Source of the DNA: Rossellomorea aquimaris
GTDB lineage: Bacteria; Bacillota; Bacilli; Bacillales; Bacillaceae_B
Reading direction: 5' to 3'
Length of the DNA: 64,000 nucleotides
NCBI RefSeq assembly: GCF_003315075.1
Contig: NZ_QNRJ01000002.1
Span: 340,375 to 404,374, forward strand
A model generated the notes under the pieces. The model was given only the letters and a program-made list of their open reading frames with translations, did no database searches and had not been told where the DNA came from. The translations under genes were made by a program, and so were the position numbers. Shown here one piece after another: positions 47,045-56,711 of the stretch. Position 1 is the first letter of the stretch, and each line of letters starts with the position of its first letter.

Positions 47045-47911
47045 TTGAATTACATACTTGGTCTAAGTGCTTTAAGTGACCGACTTTCCAATTTTAATTG
47101 GGGCGGTCTATTGGTGACGATCGGAATTGGCGCATTACAGATAGTAGCGATTTGGATCGCTTTCATTATCGTGAAAGGTGCGGCTAACAAAGTGATTGAG
47201 AGAGTCTTTGATAAGTACCGAAAGAGAAATGAAGTTTCTGAAGGTCGCGCCCAAACATTACAAAGTCTTTCAAAAAATATAATCGGATACATCCTGATTT
47301 TTGTTTTCTTTGTCACGATTTTACAAATCTTCGGTATCCAGGTGACGGCGATTCTTGCAGGAGCAGGAATTATTGGACTTGCAGTCGGCTTTGGTGCTCA
47401 AGGATTAGTAAGTGATGTGGTGACAGGATTCTTTATTCTATTGGAAAAACAAGTGGATGTAGGAGATTACGTCTCCACTGGAAATTTCTCAGGGATTGTA
47501 GAAGAGGTCGGTTTACGAACGACTCATATTCGTGGGTTCGATGGCACTCTTCATTTTGTACCAAATAGAGAAATTACGAGTGTCAGCAATCATTCCCGCG
47601 GAAATATGAGAGCACTTGTGGATATCGGGATCTCGTATGACGATGACATTGATAAAGCGATGGTAGTACTTCAGCAGGTTTGTGATACGATCGCTCAAGA
47701 AGATGACAATATTGTAGATGGACCAAATGTGCTAGGTGTTCAGACACTTGGCGCTTCCGATGTAGTACTGAGAGTGTTGTGCAAAACGAAAAATATGGAG
47801 CAATGGGGAGTGGAACGGAAGCTTCGTAAAGCTCTAAAAGAAGCTCTTGATCAAAATGGAATTGAAATCCCTTACCCTCATCAGGTTTACATTGAGAAAA
47901 AGGAAGGCTGA
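47045..47911 (+). CDS. ykuT: MscS-family mechanosensitive channel (YkuT)
   Basis: 288 aa. Three membrane helices (about 20-45, 75-98, 101-125), the pore helix GAGIIGLAVGFGAQGLVSDV rich in Gly/Ala, and a C-terminal beta domain (VDVGDYVSTGNFSGIVEEV, TLHFVPNREI) typical of MscS. Releases solutes on hypo-osmotic shock. Starts with TTG; AAGGAAGGATG lies upstream. In B. subtilis ykuT is next to ykuS and ykuR; here ykuS is missing and a large operon follows. Confidence 0.92.
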   Translation: MNYILGLSALSDRLSNFNWGGLLVTIGIGALQIVAIWIAFIIVKGAANKVIERVFDKYRKRNEVSEGRAQTLQSLSKNIIGYILIFVFFVTILQIFGIQVTAILAGAGIIGLAVGFGAQGLVSDVVTGFFILLEKQVDVGDYVSTGNFSGIVEEVGLRTTHIRGFDGTLHFVPNREITSVSNHSRGNMRALVDIGISYDDDIDKAMVVLQQVCDTIAQEDDNIVDGPNVLGVQTLGASDVVLRVLCKTKNMEQWGVERKLRKALKEALDQNGIEIPYPHQVYIEKKEG

Positions 47912-47920
47912 TGAAAGAGT

Positions 47921-47951
47921 AAAGAGAAGGCGCCAGCCTTCTCTTTTTTAT
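47921..47951. terminator. Terminator between ykuT and the vWA operon
   Basis: AAAGAGAAGGC, loop GCCA, GCCTTCTCTTTTTT. Best T-tract on the plus strand; it overlaps the stop of the minus-strand gene and may also end that operon. Confidence 0.85.
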
Positions 47952-50719
47952 TTGTCTCTCCTCCTTTTTGCTTCAAGTAGACGCTGAAGGCGATCATCAT
48001 CCCTGGTTTCTTGAGGCTCCTCTTTAACCTTGGGTTTATTTACCGGCACCTTTTTCTCTGAAACTTCAGGAATAGGCTGCTTGTTGTTTATAGGTTTATC
48101 CCACTCATTCGGCTTGCGGTTATGTTTCACTTTTCTGCCAAGTTGTTCTAAGCTTGTTTGTTCTTTAGGAACGGAAGCGGGTATTCTTCTTTTAAGCTTA
48201 TTAACAACTCCCAATATCGGGCCTAATCCAAACCTTCTAATGGCAATTTCAGCAAAGAAGAGTAGAATGCCTATCATAATAAAGAGAGATTGAGTCGATT
48301 GTTCTCTGAATGGTTTGGTTTCAAACTTTCTAAAGACTTCTTTAGTTGAGGAATACCTCTTTCCCCCTGTTTCTTCTACTATCTCGTCAAGTGTCCGGGT
48401 CCCCCCTTTGTAGGAGTACTCTTTCGAATATGGAACCGAAAAGCCTGTTTGGAATGAGCTTCCACCCTCTTCACCTGTCTTGGAGATATTCATATGATAT
48501 AGTCCAGGAGATAACCGGCTCTCAAATTCGACTTCATAGTCTCCCGGAGCCTTGATTCTTGTCGTTGCAGGAATCTTTTTTCCACTTTCATCAAGTGCCG
48601 TTACCTCAAGTTGTGGGACATCCCCCGCAGATGACGAAAGCTTTAGCTGAGTATGTCCCGGATCGTCCTTCACATCAATGGTGTACGGGTTGGATTGAAT
48701 ATCAGGAAACGATCGTGTAACAAGCTGATTAACGAACGTCGGCCATCCTTTCCACCTGATGAAATCCCCTGTCCATTTTCCAGTTGTATCAGAAGTAAAT
48801 GCAAATGTCCTCCCAAGACCATATCTCCAAGTGGCCAAGATTGGATCATTCTTTTCACTCTTCATTTCAACTAGAGCAGTACCTTTAGGACTTGTGGCAA
48901 TATAGGCATTCATTTGCGGAATGCCCTCGGTGAATAAAGATTCCCATTTAGACGAAGAAATCACTGGATAAAATGGATTGTCTTCAATATAGGTCCTTGT
49001 AGTAATGACAGTCTCCCTTGTTAAGATACTCGGTATCACACTGGCGTCGACCACATCATAAAATCGACCTTTTCCCCATTGGGACAAATCATTTAACAGA
49101 CCTCTATCTGCTCCTTCACCAATTGAGACGGTGGATAGCGTGATTTGTTTACCGTGACCATCTTCTACAAGTGACTGGTAACTACCTGTCGTCGCAGACT
49201 GCCCATCCGTTAAAAGAATAATATGTTTTCTTTTTAAAGGTAGATCTTCTAAACTTTTATACGCTTGCTGTAAGGAGGAAAAGATTTCTGTTCCCCCACC
49301 AGGAGAAATGGAACGTATTTGCTTTTCTGCTTTTTTACGATCAGAAAGTGGTTTCGTCTCGACGATTTCCCATGGTCGATCGTCAAATGCAATGACTCCC
49401 AACGTATCTTTATCTCTTAGAAGAGAGACGGTTCTCGCCGCTGCTTCTTTTGCAAGGGCAATCTTGTGACCATTCATACTGCCTGATCGATCGAGAACAA
49501 TGACAAGCCCAAGCGATGGAAGCTCCTTTTTCCCTTTCACATCCATATCGACGGGCAGCAATCGTTCGATCGGTGTTTTAAAATATCCTCCAAGGGCAAA
49601 ACTGTCGCTTCCACCAAACATGATAAACCCTCGTCCAAATTCTTTGACGCTTTTTTCCATGAGGAGCATTTTTTCCTCAGGGATGCTTGTGGCAGATACA
49701 TTATCAAATAGAATCGTCTGATATTGCAGATAGGAAGTCAGCTTTCCCGGTAACTGCTCAGGTTTGTATGAATCGACGCTAAACCCAGCTGATTTCAGTA
49801 GGGGCGTTAATGGACTTTCTCCAGAAGGGTTTTCCACCAGGAGAACTTTGGCTGGACCTTCTGAACGGGCGAGATTGTATAAGGTATTATTTTCTTTGCT
49901 TCCATCCCCTGCAGTAAACACTTCAGCCTTATATTCCAATAAACCCGATTCACCTACGACGTGATTGAACTGAAATTCATTGTTGCCTTCTTGCACTTGT
50001 ACAATCTCCTTAATGATTGATCGATCATTTAAGGAAATCCGGATCTCTATCTCTTTTTTTGTTGTGCTGTACACATTAACGTTTATGGTTGTTTCTTCTC
50101 CCTCATATTGGATGGAGGGCGTCGCAACATTCGTTACAGCGACGTCTTCTTTTGTATCCGATGAAAGGGGAATCCAGTCCACTTCAATCCCTTTTTCCTT
50201 TAATAAAGGTATGACATTCCCCCCAGAACCCGTCGTTTCCCTCCCGTCAGTGATGGCGACGATCCTTCCTCCACGGGTAAGGAGATTCGATGCGTATTCC
50301 AGTCCTTCTTCGAGGTTTGTTTGCCCCTCTTTGATCTCACCTGCAAACTGATCGATGTGATTTCTTTCTGGTGAAATGGTTCGTTCAATTTCCGGGTTTT
50401 CTCCAAAGGCAACGATTCCGTATCCATCATGCTCCCTCGTGGTACTGGTTGCTTGATTGATCAGATTCAGGATGTGATTCTCTTGTTCCGCCACAGATGC
50501 AGATCGGTCAGCTAGAATGATTACCGACCTCCCTTTATCCGGCAACATTATAAACGGGTTAGCAAGGGCTATGATCAATAGACCCATCCCACATCCCCTT
50601 AGTAGGAGGACGAACTGTTCTTCCTTCCTCTTCAATCCCTGTTTGGCAAATAGGAAGAGTACAAACCCCAGGGGAATCATTAGCCATAACCAAAGGACTT
50701 CTTTAAATTCGATTCCCAC
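47948..50719 (-). CDS. Double-vWA membrane protein with GATase-like domain
   Basis: 923 aa. Two N-terminal membrane helices (about 8-25 and 37-58), a first vWA domain with DRSAS (71-75), a beta-rich segment (195-285), a glutamine amidotransferase-like domain (about 290-390, FGRGFIMFGGSDSFALGGY, no obvious catalytic Cys), a second vWA domain with MIDAS motif DRSGSMN (410-416), another beta-rich region, a C-terminal membrane helix (about 840-858) and a Lys/Glu/Pro-rich tail. GTG start with GGGAGG; overlaps the previous gene by 17 nt. Likely binds partner proteins through metal-dependent vWA sites under MoxR control. Last gene of the operon. Confidence 0.8.
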   Translation of the reverse strand: MGIEFKEVLWLWLMIPLGFVLFLFAKQGLKRKEEQFVLLLRGCGMGLLIIALANPFIMLPDKGRSVIILADRSASVAEQENHILNLINQATSTTREHDGYGIVAFGENPEIERTISPERNHIDQFAGEIKEGQTNLEEGLEYASNLLTRGGRIVAITDGRETTGSGGNVIPLLKEKGIEVDWIPLSSDTKEDVAVTNVATPSIQYEGEETTINVNVYSTTKKEIEIRISLNDRSIIKEIVQVQEGNNEFQFNHVVGESGLLEYKAEVFTAGDGSKENNTLYNLARSEGPAKVLLVENPSGESPLTPLLKSAGFSVDSYKPEQLPGKLTSYLQYQTILFDNVSATSIPEEKMLLMEKSVKEFGRGFIMFGGSDSFALGGYFKTPIERLLPVDMDVKGKKELPSLGLVIVLDRSGSMNGHKIALAKEAAARTVSLLRDKDTLGVIAFDDRPWEIVETKPLSDRKKAEKQIRSISPGGGTEIFSSLQQAYKSLEDLPLKRKHIILLTDGQSATTGSYQSLVEDGHGKQITLSTVSIGEGADRGLLNDLSQWGKGRFYDVVDASVIPSILTRETVITTRTYIEDNPFYPVISSSKWESLFTEGIPQMNAYIATSPKGTALVEMKSEKNDPILATWRYGLGRTFAFTSDTTGKWTGDFIRWKGWPTFVNQLVTRSFPDIQSNPYTIDVKDDPGHTQLKLSSSAGDVPQLEVTALDESGKKIPATTRIKAPGDYEVEFESRLSPGLYHMNISKTGEEGGSSFQTGFSVPYSKEYSYKGGTRTLDEIVEETGGKRYSSTKEVFRKFETKPFREQSTQSLFIMIGILLFFAEIAIRRFGLGPILGVVNKLKRRIPASVPKEQTSLEQLGRKVKHNRKPNEWDKPINNKQPIPEVSEKKVPVNKPKVKEEPQETRDDDRLQRLLEAKRRRDK

Positions 50720-52463
50720 GTCTGTACACCTCCCATTCGATGAATAATAATAGAATCGCCAAGATTAGAAACCAGACAGAAAGGGTTTGGGGAATGCTCT
50801 TTGGTTCCTCATTTTTCATTTCTTTAGTGGGTGCAAGTGAAAAAGAGGACCCTTCTGATAATTGTTTTTCACGATCGTCAAGTACAACACTGAAATATTT
50901 CGTTTCACTACCCCGTATAGCCTGATATACTCCCGGTGCTTCAGGTGCCTTGAACACTCCCTCCCCATTCCATTCTTTTACAAACTCACCTTCAGTGGAG
51001 TATATATCCCATTTATCACTAGAAAGAGGTAATGTCCTCTCTTCTCCCGGTTGATAATAGCCTAGAAAACCGTGATTTTCTGATAAGAACTGATAAGAAT
51101 TATAAAGAAAAATCGGAAAACCCGGATGTAATGGGAAGTCTGATTCGTTAAGGTGCAGATTTAACAGGACAAGCTTCTGACCATTCACTTCTCCCTTCTG
51201 TATGAGAGGAATGGAAGCACCTGTGGCAACTGTTTGGAGATTCTTAATTTGGATGGAATTCACTTTTTCCACATACACTTTTTCCAGGTCAACATGTTTT
51301 AAAAGGGGATCTTCATTCGATGCTTGAATCCCTTGTTTCAAAGGCGTGGACTCTTTTGACCGAGTCGGAACGATCATGGCAGGGCTCTCGACGGATAATT
51401 GCTGCCACTTCTCCTTTGTGGTCAGGATGATTTCATCCCCGGACTTCTTTTGATCCTCTTCAATGGTTTTCACGTCAACTCCGATCGATTGGAATCCTTT
51501 TAATAAGAAAGGGTTAATTTCCCCTACGACGTGAATGGCTGGTTTTGAAGCGGCCTGGATACTTGAAAGACTATTATCTTCCATGTAATCGTCATTAAAA
51601 TCGATGACCGCCTTATAAATCGGGCTATGGGAAAGATCAGATAATGGAACAACGGTTTCCTTACCTGAATCCAATATCACTTCCACTGAGAAGATTTCTT
51701 TCTTTTCATCGTAAATGGAGAGGTGTCCCCTTCGTGATACATCACTTTGATTTTCGATCACAGCGACTCCTTTATAAGAAGATCCCTGACGTTCAACCCC
51801 GAAACTTGTAAGGGAAACATTCATAGGATTAGTCAAAAGATTATGTACCTGAATAGGACTGGTAGGTTCTTCTGTAAAATCCTCTTTTTCCATTGAATCC
51901 GAGAAGATATGTATGATTGATTCCGACCCAATGGCCAATGCCTCTCCAAGGTGAATCGCTTTTTTCATATCTTCGTTGTCATTAGATAATGGAAGGTTCT
52001 TTAAACCATTGAGAACAACCCGGTCGTTTGTTTCTTCTGAGACAATGGTGGTTACAGATTTCCCCACTCCTAATAGGGTTACTTTTCCATCTGATCCTTC
52101 AATCAATGATTCAATGTCTTCTTTTGCTTCTTCAAAGTGAGATCGATTGTTCACCACTGCGTTCATAGAGGCAGAGGTGTCGAGTAAAATAATGAGATGA
52201 TCCTTTTGGGCCATTTCGTTAAATGTGTAAGGCTTAACCAGGGCAATCATTAAGCAGAAAAGGATCAGAACTTGTAAAAGAAGTAAGAGATTTTTCTGTA
52301 ATCTATGAAACCATGGAGAAACTTGCCATTCCTTCATAACCTCTTCCCATAGTAGATTAGAAGGAACAACTTGATCTCTGTATTGTTTTCGAAAGAAATA
52401 CATTAAAATAACAGCGGCTATAAAAAAAGAAAATAAAAAAAAGATTGGATTCCCTATTCCCAT
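50703..52463 (-). CDS. BatA-like vWA membrane protein
   Basis: 586 aa. N-terminal BatA/aerotolerance-type segment with two membrane helices (about 6-24 and 56-80), vWA domain whose MIDAS motif is LLDTSASMN, then mixed alpha/beta and beta-rich regions, and a C-terminal membrane helix (LSVWFLILAILLLFIEWEVY). Resembles the middle gene of MoxR-DUF58-Bat clusters. I use the second of two adjacent ATG codons (five bases after GAGGTG). Sits 6-9 nt after the DUF58 gene. Confidence 0.8.
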   Translation of the reverse strand: MGIGNPIFFLFSFFIAAVILMYFFRKQYRDQVVPSNLLWEEVMKEWQVSPWFHRLQKNLLLLLQVLILFCLMIALVKPYTFNEMAQKDHLIILLDTSASMNAVVNNRSHFEEAKEDIESLIEGSDGKVTLLGVGKSVTTIVSEETNDRVVLNGLKNLPLSNDNEDMKKAIHLGEALAIGSESIIHIFSDSMEKEDFTEEPTSPIQVHNLLTNPMNVSLTSFGVERQGSSYKGVAVIENQSDVSRRGHLSIYDEKKEIFSVEVILDSGKETVVPLSDLSHSPIYKAVIDFNDDYMEDNSLSSIQAASKPAIHVVGEINPFLLKGFQSIGVDVKTIEEDQKKSGDEIILTTKEKWQQLSVESPAMIVPTRSKESTPLKQGIQASNEDPLLKHVDLEKVYVEKVNSIQIKNLQTVATGASIPLIQKGEVNGQKLVLLNLHLNESDFPLHPGFPIFLYNSYQFLSENHGFLGYYQPGEERTLPLSSDKWDIYSTEGEFVKEWNGEGVFKAPEAPGVYQAIRGSETKYFSVVLDDREKQLSEGSSFSLAPTKEMKNEEPKSIPQTLSVWFLILAILLLFIEWEVYRRGNRI

Positions 52464-52472
52464 CATATCACC

Positions 52473-53354
52473 TCAGCGGATCCATCCATTTTCTTTGAAA
52501 TCCTTAAAGAATACTTCGTTTAAGGGTGGCAGGCAACTTGTTTGGATATAGCCAACCCCCCATTTTTTGCATAATGCTTCAATCTCTTTGTTGTGGTTCA
52601 GTAATCGCTCCTGATAGAGCTCTACCATCCTGGGACTTAATGAAACATTCGTTTCCCGGTGTTTTTCACTATCTAATAATTTGACATCACCTTGATAGGA
52701 TGGCTTTAGCTCTTCTTCATCGAGGAGTTGAATAAAATAAACCATTTCTCTTTTAATCGAAAGTTTTCTGAGTGCTTCCTCTATCACTGAGAGTGATTCG
52801 AGTCCATCTGAAAGAATAAAGGAAACAGAGCTTTTTTTTCGTACCCCTTTTCCTACTTCCTCAAAAAAGGAGACTCCATTTTCCCCTGAAGAGTCAAGGG
52901 AAAGCTCTTGAATGTCATGGAGAATCGCACTTGCGTCCCGTGCCCCTTTTTTCCTAAAGCACTTTTGGTGATGAACTCCCATGCAATGCAATGAAAGCCG
53001 ATCATCATTTGAAAGAGCTAAAAATGAAAGTGCTCCAGCTAATTCTTTTGCTCGCTTCCATTTTCTATCTTCTATTAACATGGAGTTCGAGCAATCAAGG
53101 TAAATATGAACCTTTATTTCTCTTTCATCCAGATACCTTTTGATATATACCTTTTCCGTTCTGGCATACACATTCCAGTCGATTTGCCTTACATCGTCCC
53201 CAAGTTCATACATTTGATAATCGGAAAATTCCAGGGAACTCCCATGATTGGTCGCGAGACGGGAGCCTTTATGATGACCGCTCTTTAATCGTTTACCGGT
53301 GATCCTGTGCCTTTTCAATTGAGCTAGAAACTGGCTGTGCCAAAGTGTTTTCAC
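52473..53354 (-). CDS. DUF58 (vWA-like) protein
   Basis: 293 aa, soluble. The DUF58 signature is clear: SSLEFSDYQMYELGDDVRQIDWNVYART, then the vWA-like strand VHIYLDCSNSM with Asp87, Ser89 and Ser91. DUF58 proteins occur directly after MoxR ATPases and are thought to be their vWA partners. Starts at a GTG that overlaps the MoxR stop (GTGA). Related to YeaD of B. subtilis, but that cluster carries a transglutaminase, absent here. Confidence 0.87.
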   Translation of the reverse strand: MKTLWHSQFLAQLKRHRITGKRLKSGHHKGSRLATNHGSSLEFSDYQMYELGDDVRQIDWNVYARTEKVYIKRYLDEREIKVHIYLDCSNSMLIEDRKWKRAKELAGALSFLALSNDDRLSLHCMGVHHQKCFRKKGARDASAILHDIQELSLDSSGENGVSFFEEVGKGVRKKSSVSFILSDGLESLSVIEEALRKLSIKREMVYFIQLLDEEELKPSYQGDVKLLDSEKHRETNVSLSPRMVELYQERLLNHNKEIEALCKKWGVGYIQTSCLPPLNEVFFKDFKENGWIR

Positions 53355-54352
53355 CGACTATCACCTTTTTGAACGTAATCGATCATTTCAAGGATGAGTT
53401 CATCCGTTCCAACACTCATTGCTTCTCCTTCAAAGTTCAGGATCATACGATGCCGCAATACGAGAGGAGCCACCTTTTTCAGGTCCCCCATGGAAACATG
53501 GTACCTGCCTTGTGTCAATGCTCTCGCTTTGGCCATAAGGATGACATGTTGAAGCCCTCTTGGTCCACTTCCAAATTCAACATATTGTTTGATCCTATCC
53601 GTTGTTCTTTCACTATTCGAGTGTGTTGCATCAATAAGATCAATGGCAAAGTCAATCATTTCATCTGTAACCATAATTTCTTTCACCAGACCCTGAATAT
53701 TTAATAATTCAGCTTTATTCAGCTTTTTCTCAAGAACGATGTCATCGGTTCCTGTTGTACGCTGGATAATTTGTTTCAACTCAGATTTAGTAGGATAGGA
53801 AACTAAGATTTTACACATGAACCGATCAACTTGTGCTTCAGGTAAAGGATACGTTCCTTCAAGATCAATGGGATTCTGTGTGGCCAAGACAAAGAAGGGC
53901 TTGTCCACTATCATCGTTTCGCCTACCACCGTGACCGTGTTCTCAGCCATTGCCTCAAGCAGGGCACTTTGCGTCTTGGGAGTCGAGCGGTTGATTTCAT
54001 CCGCTAACACCAAGTGATGAAACAAAGGACCTTGATGGAAAATAAATGGATGTTGATCGTCCCGACTTTGTTTCATGACCATTGTTCCCGTGATGTCTGT
54101 AGGCATCAGATCCGGGGTGAACTGAATTCGTGAAAAGCTAAGGTCCATAACATCCGAAAGGGTGCGCACCAACATCGTTTTCCCTAATCCGGGTAAGCCT
54201 TCCAACAGAGTATGCCCCCCTGCAAGGATGGACCAAAGCACACCCTCAACAATTTCCTCCTGCCCTACGATAAAGCGCTGAACTTCTTCCTTCACTTCTG
54301 TTATCTTCAACGCAGCTCTCTTAAATGGCTGTTCCTTATCTTCTATGTTCAC
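53351..54352 (-). CDS. MoxR-family AAA+ ATPase
   Basis: 333 aa AAA_3 ATPase. Walker A EGLPGLGKTM (about 51-60), Walker B and following LVLADEINRSTPKTQSALLEAM, sensor 1 FVLATQNPIDLEGTYPLPEAQVDRF and a C-terminal lid with sensor 2 GPRGLQ. MoxR proteins act as chaperones that insert cofactors or assemble complexes together with vWA proteins. GTG start overlapping the previous stop (GTGA). It stands at the centre of the operon. Confidence 0.92.
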   Translation of the reverse strand: MNIEDKEQPFKRAALKITEVKEEVQRFIVGQEEIVEGVLWSILAGGHTLLEGLPGLGKTMLVRTLSDVMDLSFSRIQFTPDLMPTDITGTMVMKQSRDDQHPFIFHQGPLFHHLVLADEINRSTPKTQSALLEAMAENTVTVVGETMIVDKPFFVLATQNPIDLEGTYPLPEAQVDRFMCKILVSYPTKSELKQIIQRTTGTDDIVLEKKLNKAELLNIQGLVKEIMVTDEMIDFAIDLIDATHSNSERTTDRIKQYVEFGSGPRGLQHVILMAKARALTQGRYHVSMGDLKKVAPLVLRHRMILNFEGEAMSVGTDELILEMIDYVQKGDSR

Positions 54353-55854
54353 TCTACCAACTCCCCTGGATCAATTTCACTAAAATAGGATTGTACGATA
54401 TTCTCTAAATCTTTAGGAATCGTGGATCGATCTGACGATTTCCGGTAAGAAGAGTAATAGTCTTGATACACTTCTTCATATGGACGAAGGGTTCCCTTTT
54501 GTACCGGTCCATTGCTCTCAAATCGCTCTCCACGTTCACCCTCACCTAATTTGCCCGTATCACGTTCAATATGGTTCTGTCCTTCGATTTTTTCCGGGAC
54601 CGAAAGCATCTCTCTTGATCCTTGCCCCTTGCCGGCTCCGTTTCCTGCTCCAGGGGAAGAACCGTTTCCAGTTCCGGCACCATTTCCGGCACTATTTCCA
54701 TTCCCTCCCTGACCAGGTGAATTTGAAGCACTGTTGCCTGATTGATTTCCATTTGCAGATGAAGAAGGATCAGTATTTGCCTGTGACTTATTGTTTCCCT
54801 GATTAGATGGTGCTTTTCCGGAATTCTGTGCCAAAGAATCTGAGCCTGTTGTATCACTCTGTCCGATTGCATTCTTTAAGAGATCGGCTTCATTTTGTAG
54901 TTCATCATGAAGTTTAGCAAGTTGATCTAATTGTTCTTCTACGCTATCGGGTTCTTTCATTAATCCTGATAATTCTTCCAAGGAGGCAATATCCTGTGAT
55001 TTCAAAGCCGTTAAAAGCTGGTCTTTTTGTTCTTTTGTCATTTCATTAAAAGCTCGCTGAAGTTTATCGCTATTTTTTTCTTGAAGTGCTTTTTTTACGT
55101 TTTCCACATTAATGTTTGCTATCTTTTTCTTCACTTCCTGCAGCTTTTTATTCTGTTTTTCTATTGATTTCTTCTGAAACTCGATCTCTTTCACTTTTTT
55201 GATTATTTCATCATATCGTTTGGTCGCTTCCTTTACTTCCCTCAGCTCTTCATTTTTTTTCAACAACTTTTCTTTTATAGAAGCATTCTCTTTCTTTTTC
55301 GCCTGTTCTGCTATTCTCTTATTTGAGTCTGCAATGATCTCCTTTTCTTTCTCAATCCGTTTCGCTTCTTTAAAAGAGTCATCCCATTGAGTGAAAATCA
55401 GTGAGGATATAAGGATAAGAATTCCGCTTGATAACAGGAATGAAGGCCTGATTCTCTTCTTTCCATATTTCAATACTTCCGGATGAACCCTTTTCATCTT
55501 CTTCAATGCATCATGCACAACCAAGGAGGATAGGGCATGGCCACTGTGAAGGCTACTGTAAGCGACAGTTACACGATTGTCGTCCACGAACCTATCATAG
55601 ATTAAGGCACTGTCCTTCAAGGTGGCTCTTCTTCGATAAAACAATAACGCAACACCAATGAAAACAGAGGCGCAGCCTACCAGTAGGATTCTTTCCCAAT
55701 ATGGGATTACAACTACGGCTGCCGTCAAAACGATGCATAGAGCAAAGACTCCTGCATAAAGAAGCAGGAGCTGACTGTAATACCATAATTGATTGACCCA
55801 GAGCTTTTTTCTAATCTGCCGAAGCAATTGAAGAAATTGTTGAGTATGTTCCAT
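54349..55854 (-). CDS. Membrane/coiled-coil protein with Gly-Ser-Asn linker
   Basis: 501 aa, no family recognised. Two N-terminal membrane helices (about 26-48 and 51-70) and a third (about 135-152), then a long Lys/Glu coiled coil (about 160-265), a helical stretch (EEQLDQLAKLHDELQNEADLL), a low-complexity Gly/Ser/Asn-rich linker (about 330-405) and a short conserved-looking C-terminus with GTLRPYEEVYQDYYSSYRKS. Layout recalls membrane tethers upstream of MoxR in similar clusters. AAAGGGTGAG precedes the ATG. Confidence 0.65.
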   Translation of the reverse strand: MEHTQQFLQLLRQIRKKLWVNQLWYYSQLLLLYAGVFALCIVLTAAVVVIPYWERILLVGCASVFIGVALLFYRRRATLKDSALIYDRFVDDNRVTVAYSSLHSGHALSSLVVHDALKKMKRVHPEVLKYGKKRIRPSFLLSSGILILISSLIFTQWDDSFKEAKRIEKEKEIIADSNKRIAEQAKKKENASIKEKLLKKNEELREVKEATKRYDEIIKKVKEIEFQKKSIEKQNKKLQEVKKKIANINVENVKKALQEKNSDKLQRAFNEMTKEQKDQLLTALKSQDIASLEELSGLMKEPDSVEEQLDQLAKLHDELQNEADLLKNAIGQSDTTGSDSLAQNSGKAPSNQGNNKSQANTDPSSSANGNQSGNSASNSPGQGGNGNSAGNGAGTGNGSSPGAGNGAGKGQGSREMLSVPEKIEGQNHIERDTGKLGEGERGERFESNGPVQKGTLRPYEEVYQDYYSSYRKSSDRSTIPKDLENIVQSYFSEIDPGELVE

Positions 55855-55865
55855 CTTCTCACCCT

Positions 55866-56711
55866 TTATTTAGCGCTCTTCACCTTCATGCTTGGTCTTA
55901 GCTTCATGATACTGAGGGACAAGGAAATCACTGCAAGAACAGTGTATATGATCAGGAATGAAATCCATAGAGGAAACGTAATTCCGCTTCGGGTGTATAT
56001 TTCTTCAATCGCCATGGGTTCAAAATGCCCCATCATGACGATCCCGGGATTAAACATGGCGATTAGATACGGTGCAGGATTGGTCTGATTCTGGTAAGGA
56101 CCGTTTCCGATTGCCATTGATAGCATAAAGAGGAATAACGTCCCCCCTGCAAGAAACAGAACCGTTGCATAGGTTGTGACCATCGACACGATCGTCTTTC
56201 GAATAATGGTTGAATATAAAACTCCGACAGAACCAAATGCAAAAACCAGGAACAAACTGTATACGAACACAAAAAGTAAATCCGTTGGGGAAACTCCCCC
56301 GAACAAGAACACAAAGCTGTATAGAGGCAAACTTGAGACAACGAGTAATAACAAATAAGAAACGGACGATACCAGCTTACTCAGGATAATACTCATTGAG
56401 CTTTGCTCCGTCGTCAACAACATGCTTAATGTTTGCTTCTCTCTTTCCCCGCTGATGACACCGCCTGTTAACCCGGGTGTAATAAATAACACGAGAGCAA
56501 GCTGTAAGAATGAGAGAATCATAAACATCACCCGGCTTTCTTCAGGGCGAAAGTAACCAGTATTAGAAAACCTCGTCTGCATATAGATGAAGCCGATCAC
56601 GACAATTCCTACGGCGATTAAGTAGCATAACATCCCGATAAATGCTTTAAAGGAACGAAAGCGAAGTTTAAATTCTTTATTTAACATGGGATTGATGAGT
56701 AACTGCTTCAT
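55866..56711 (-). CDS. ABC-2 type transporter permease
   Basis: 281 aa with six membrane helices and the ABC-2 motif GVISGEREKQTLSMLLTTEQSSMSIILSKLVSS between helices 2 and 3. Partner of the ATPase encoded just upstream (overlap ATGA). Similar to GldF/NosY-type permeases. Substrate unknown; may export or handle a component assembled by the MoxR-vWA machinery. Confidence 0.85.
   Translation of the reverse strand: MKQLLINPMLNKEFKLRFRSFKAFIGMLCYLIAVGIVVIGFIYMQTRFSNTGYFRPEESRVMFMILSFLQLALVLFITPGLTGGVISGEREKQTLSMLLTTEQSSMSIILSKLVSSVSYLLLLVVSSLPLYSFVFLFGGVSPTDLLFVFVYSLFLVFAFGSVGVLYSTIIRKTIVSMVTTYATVLFLAGGTLFLFMLSMAIGNGPYQNQTNPAPYLIAMFNPGIVMMGHFEPMAIEEIYTRSGITFPLWISFLIIYTVLAVISLSLSIMKLRPSMKVKSAK

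Noticed and set aside
54480-54872. ORFs on both strands over the Gly-Ser-Asn linker of the 501-aa protein
   Set aside because: Produced by the biased composition of the linker; the coupled gene on the minus strand explains the region.
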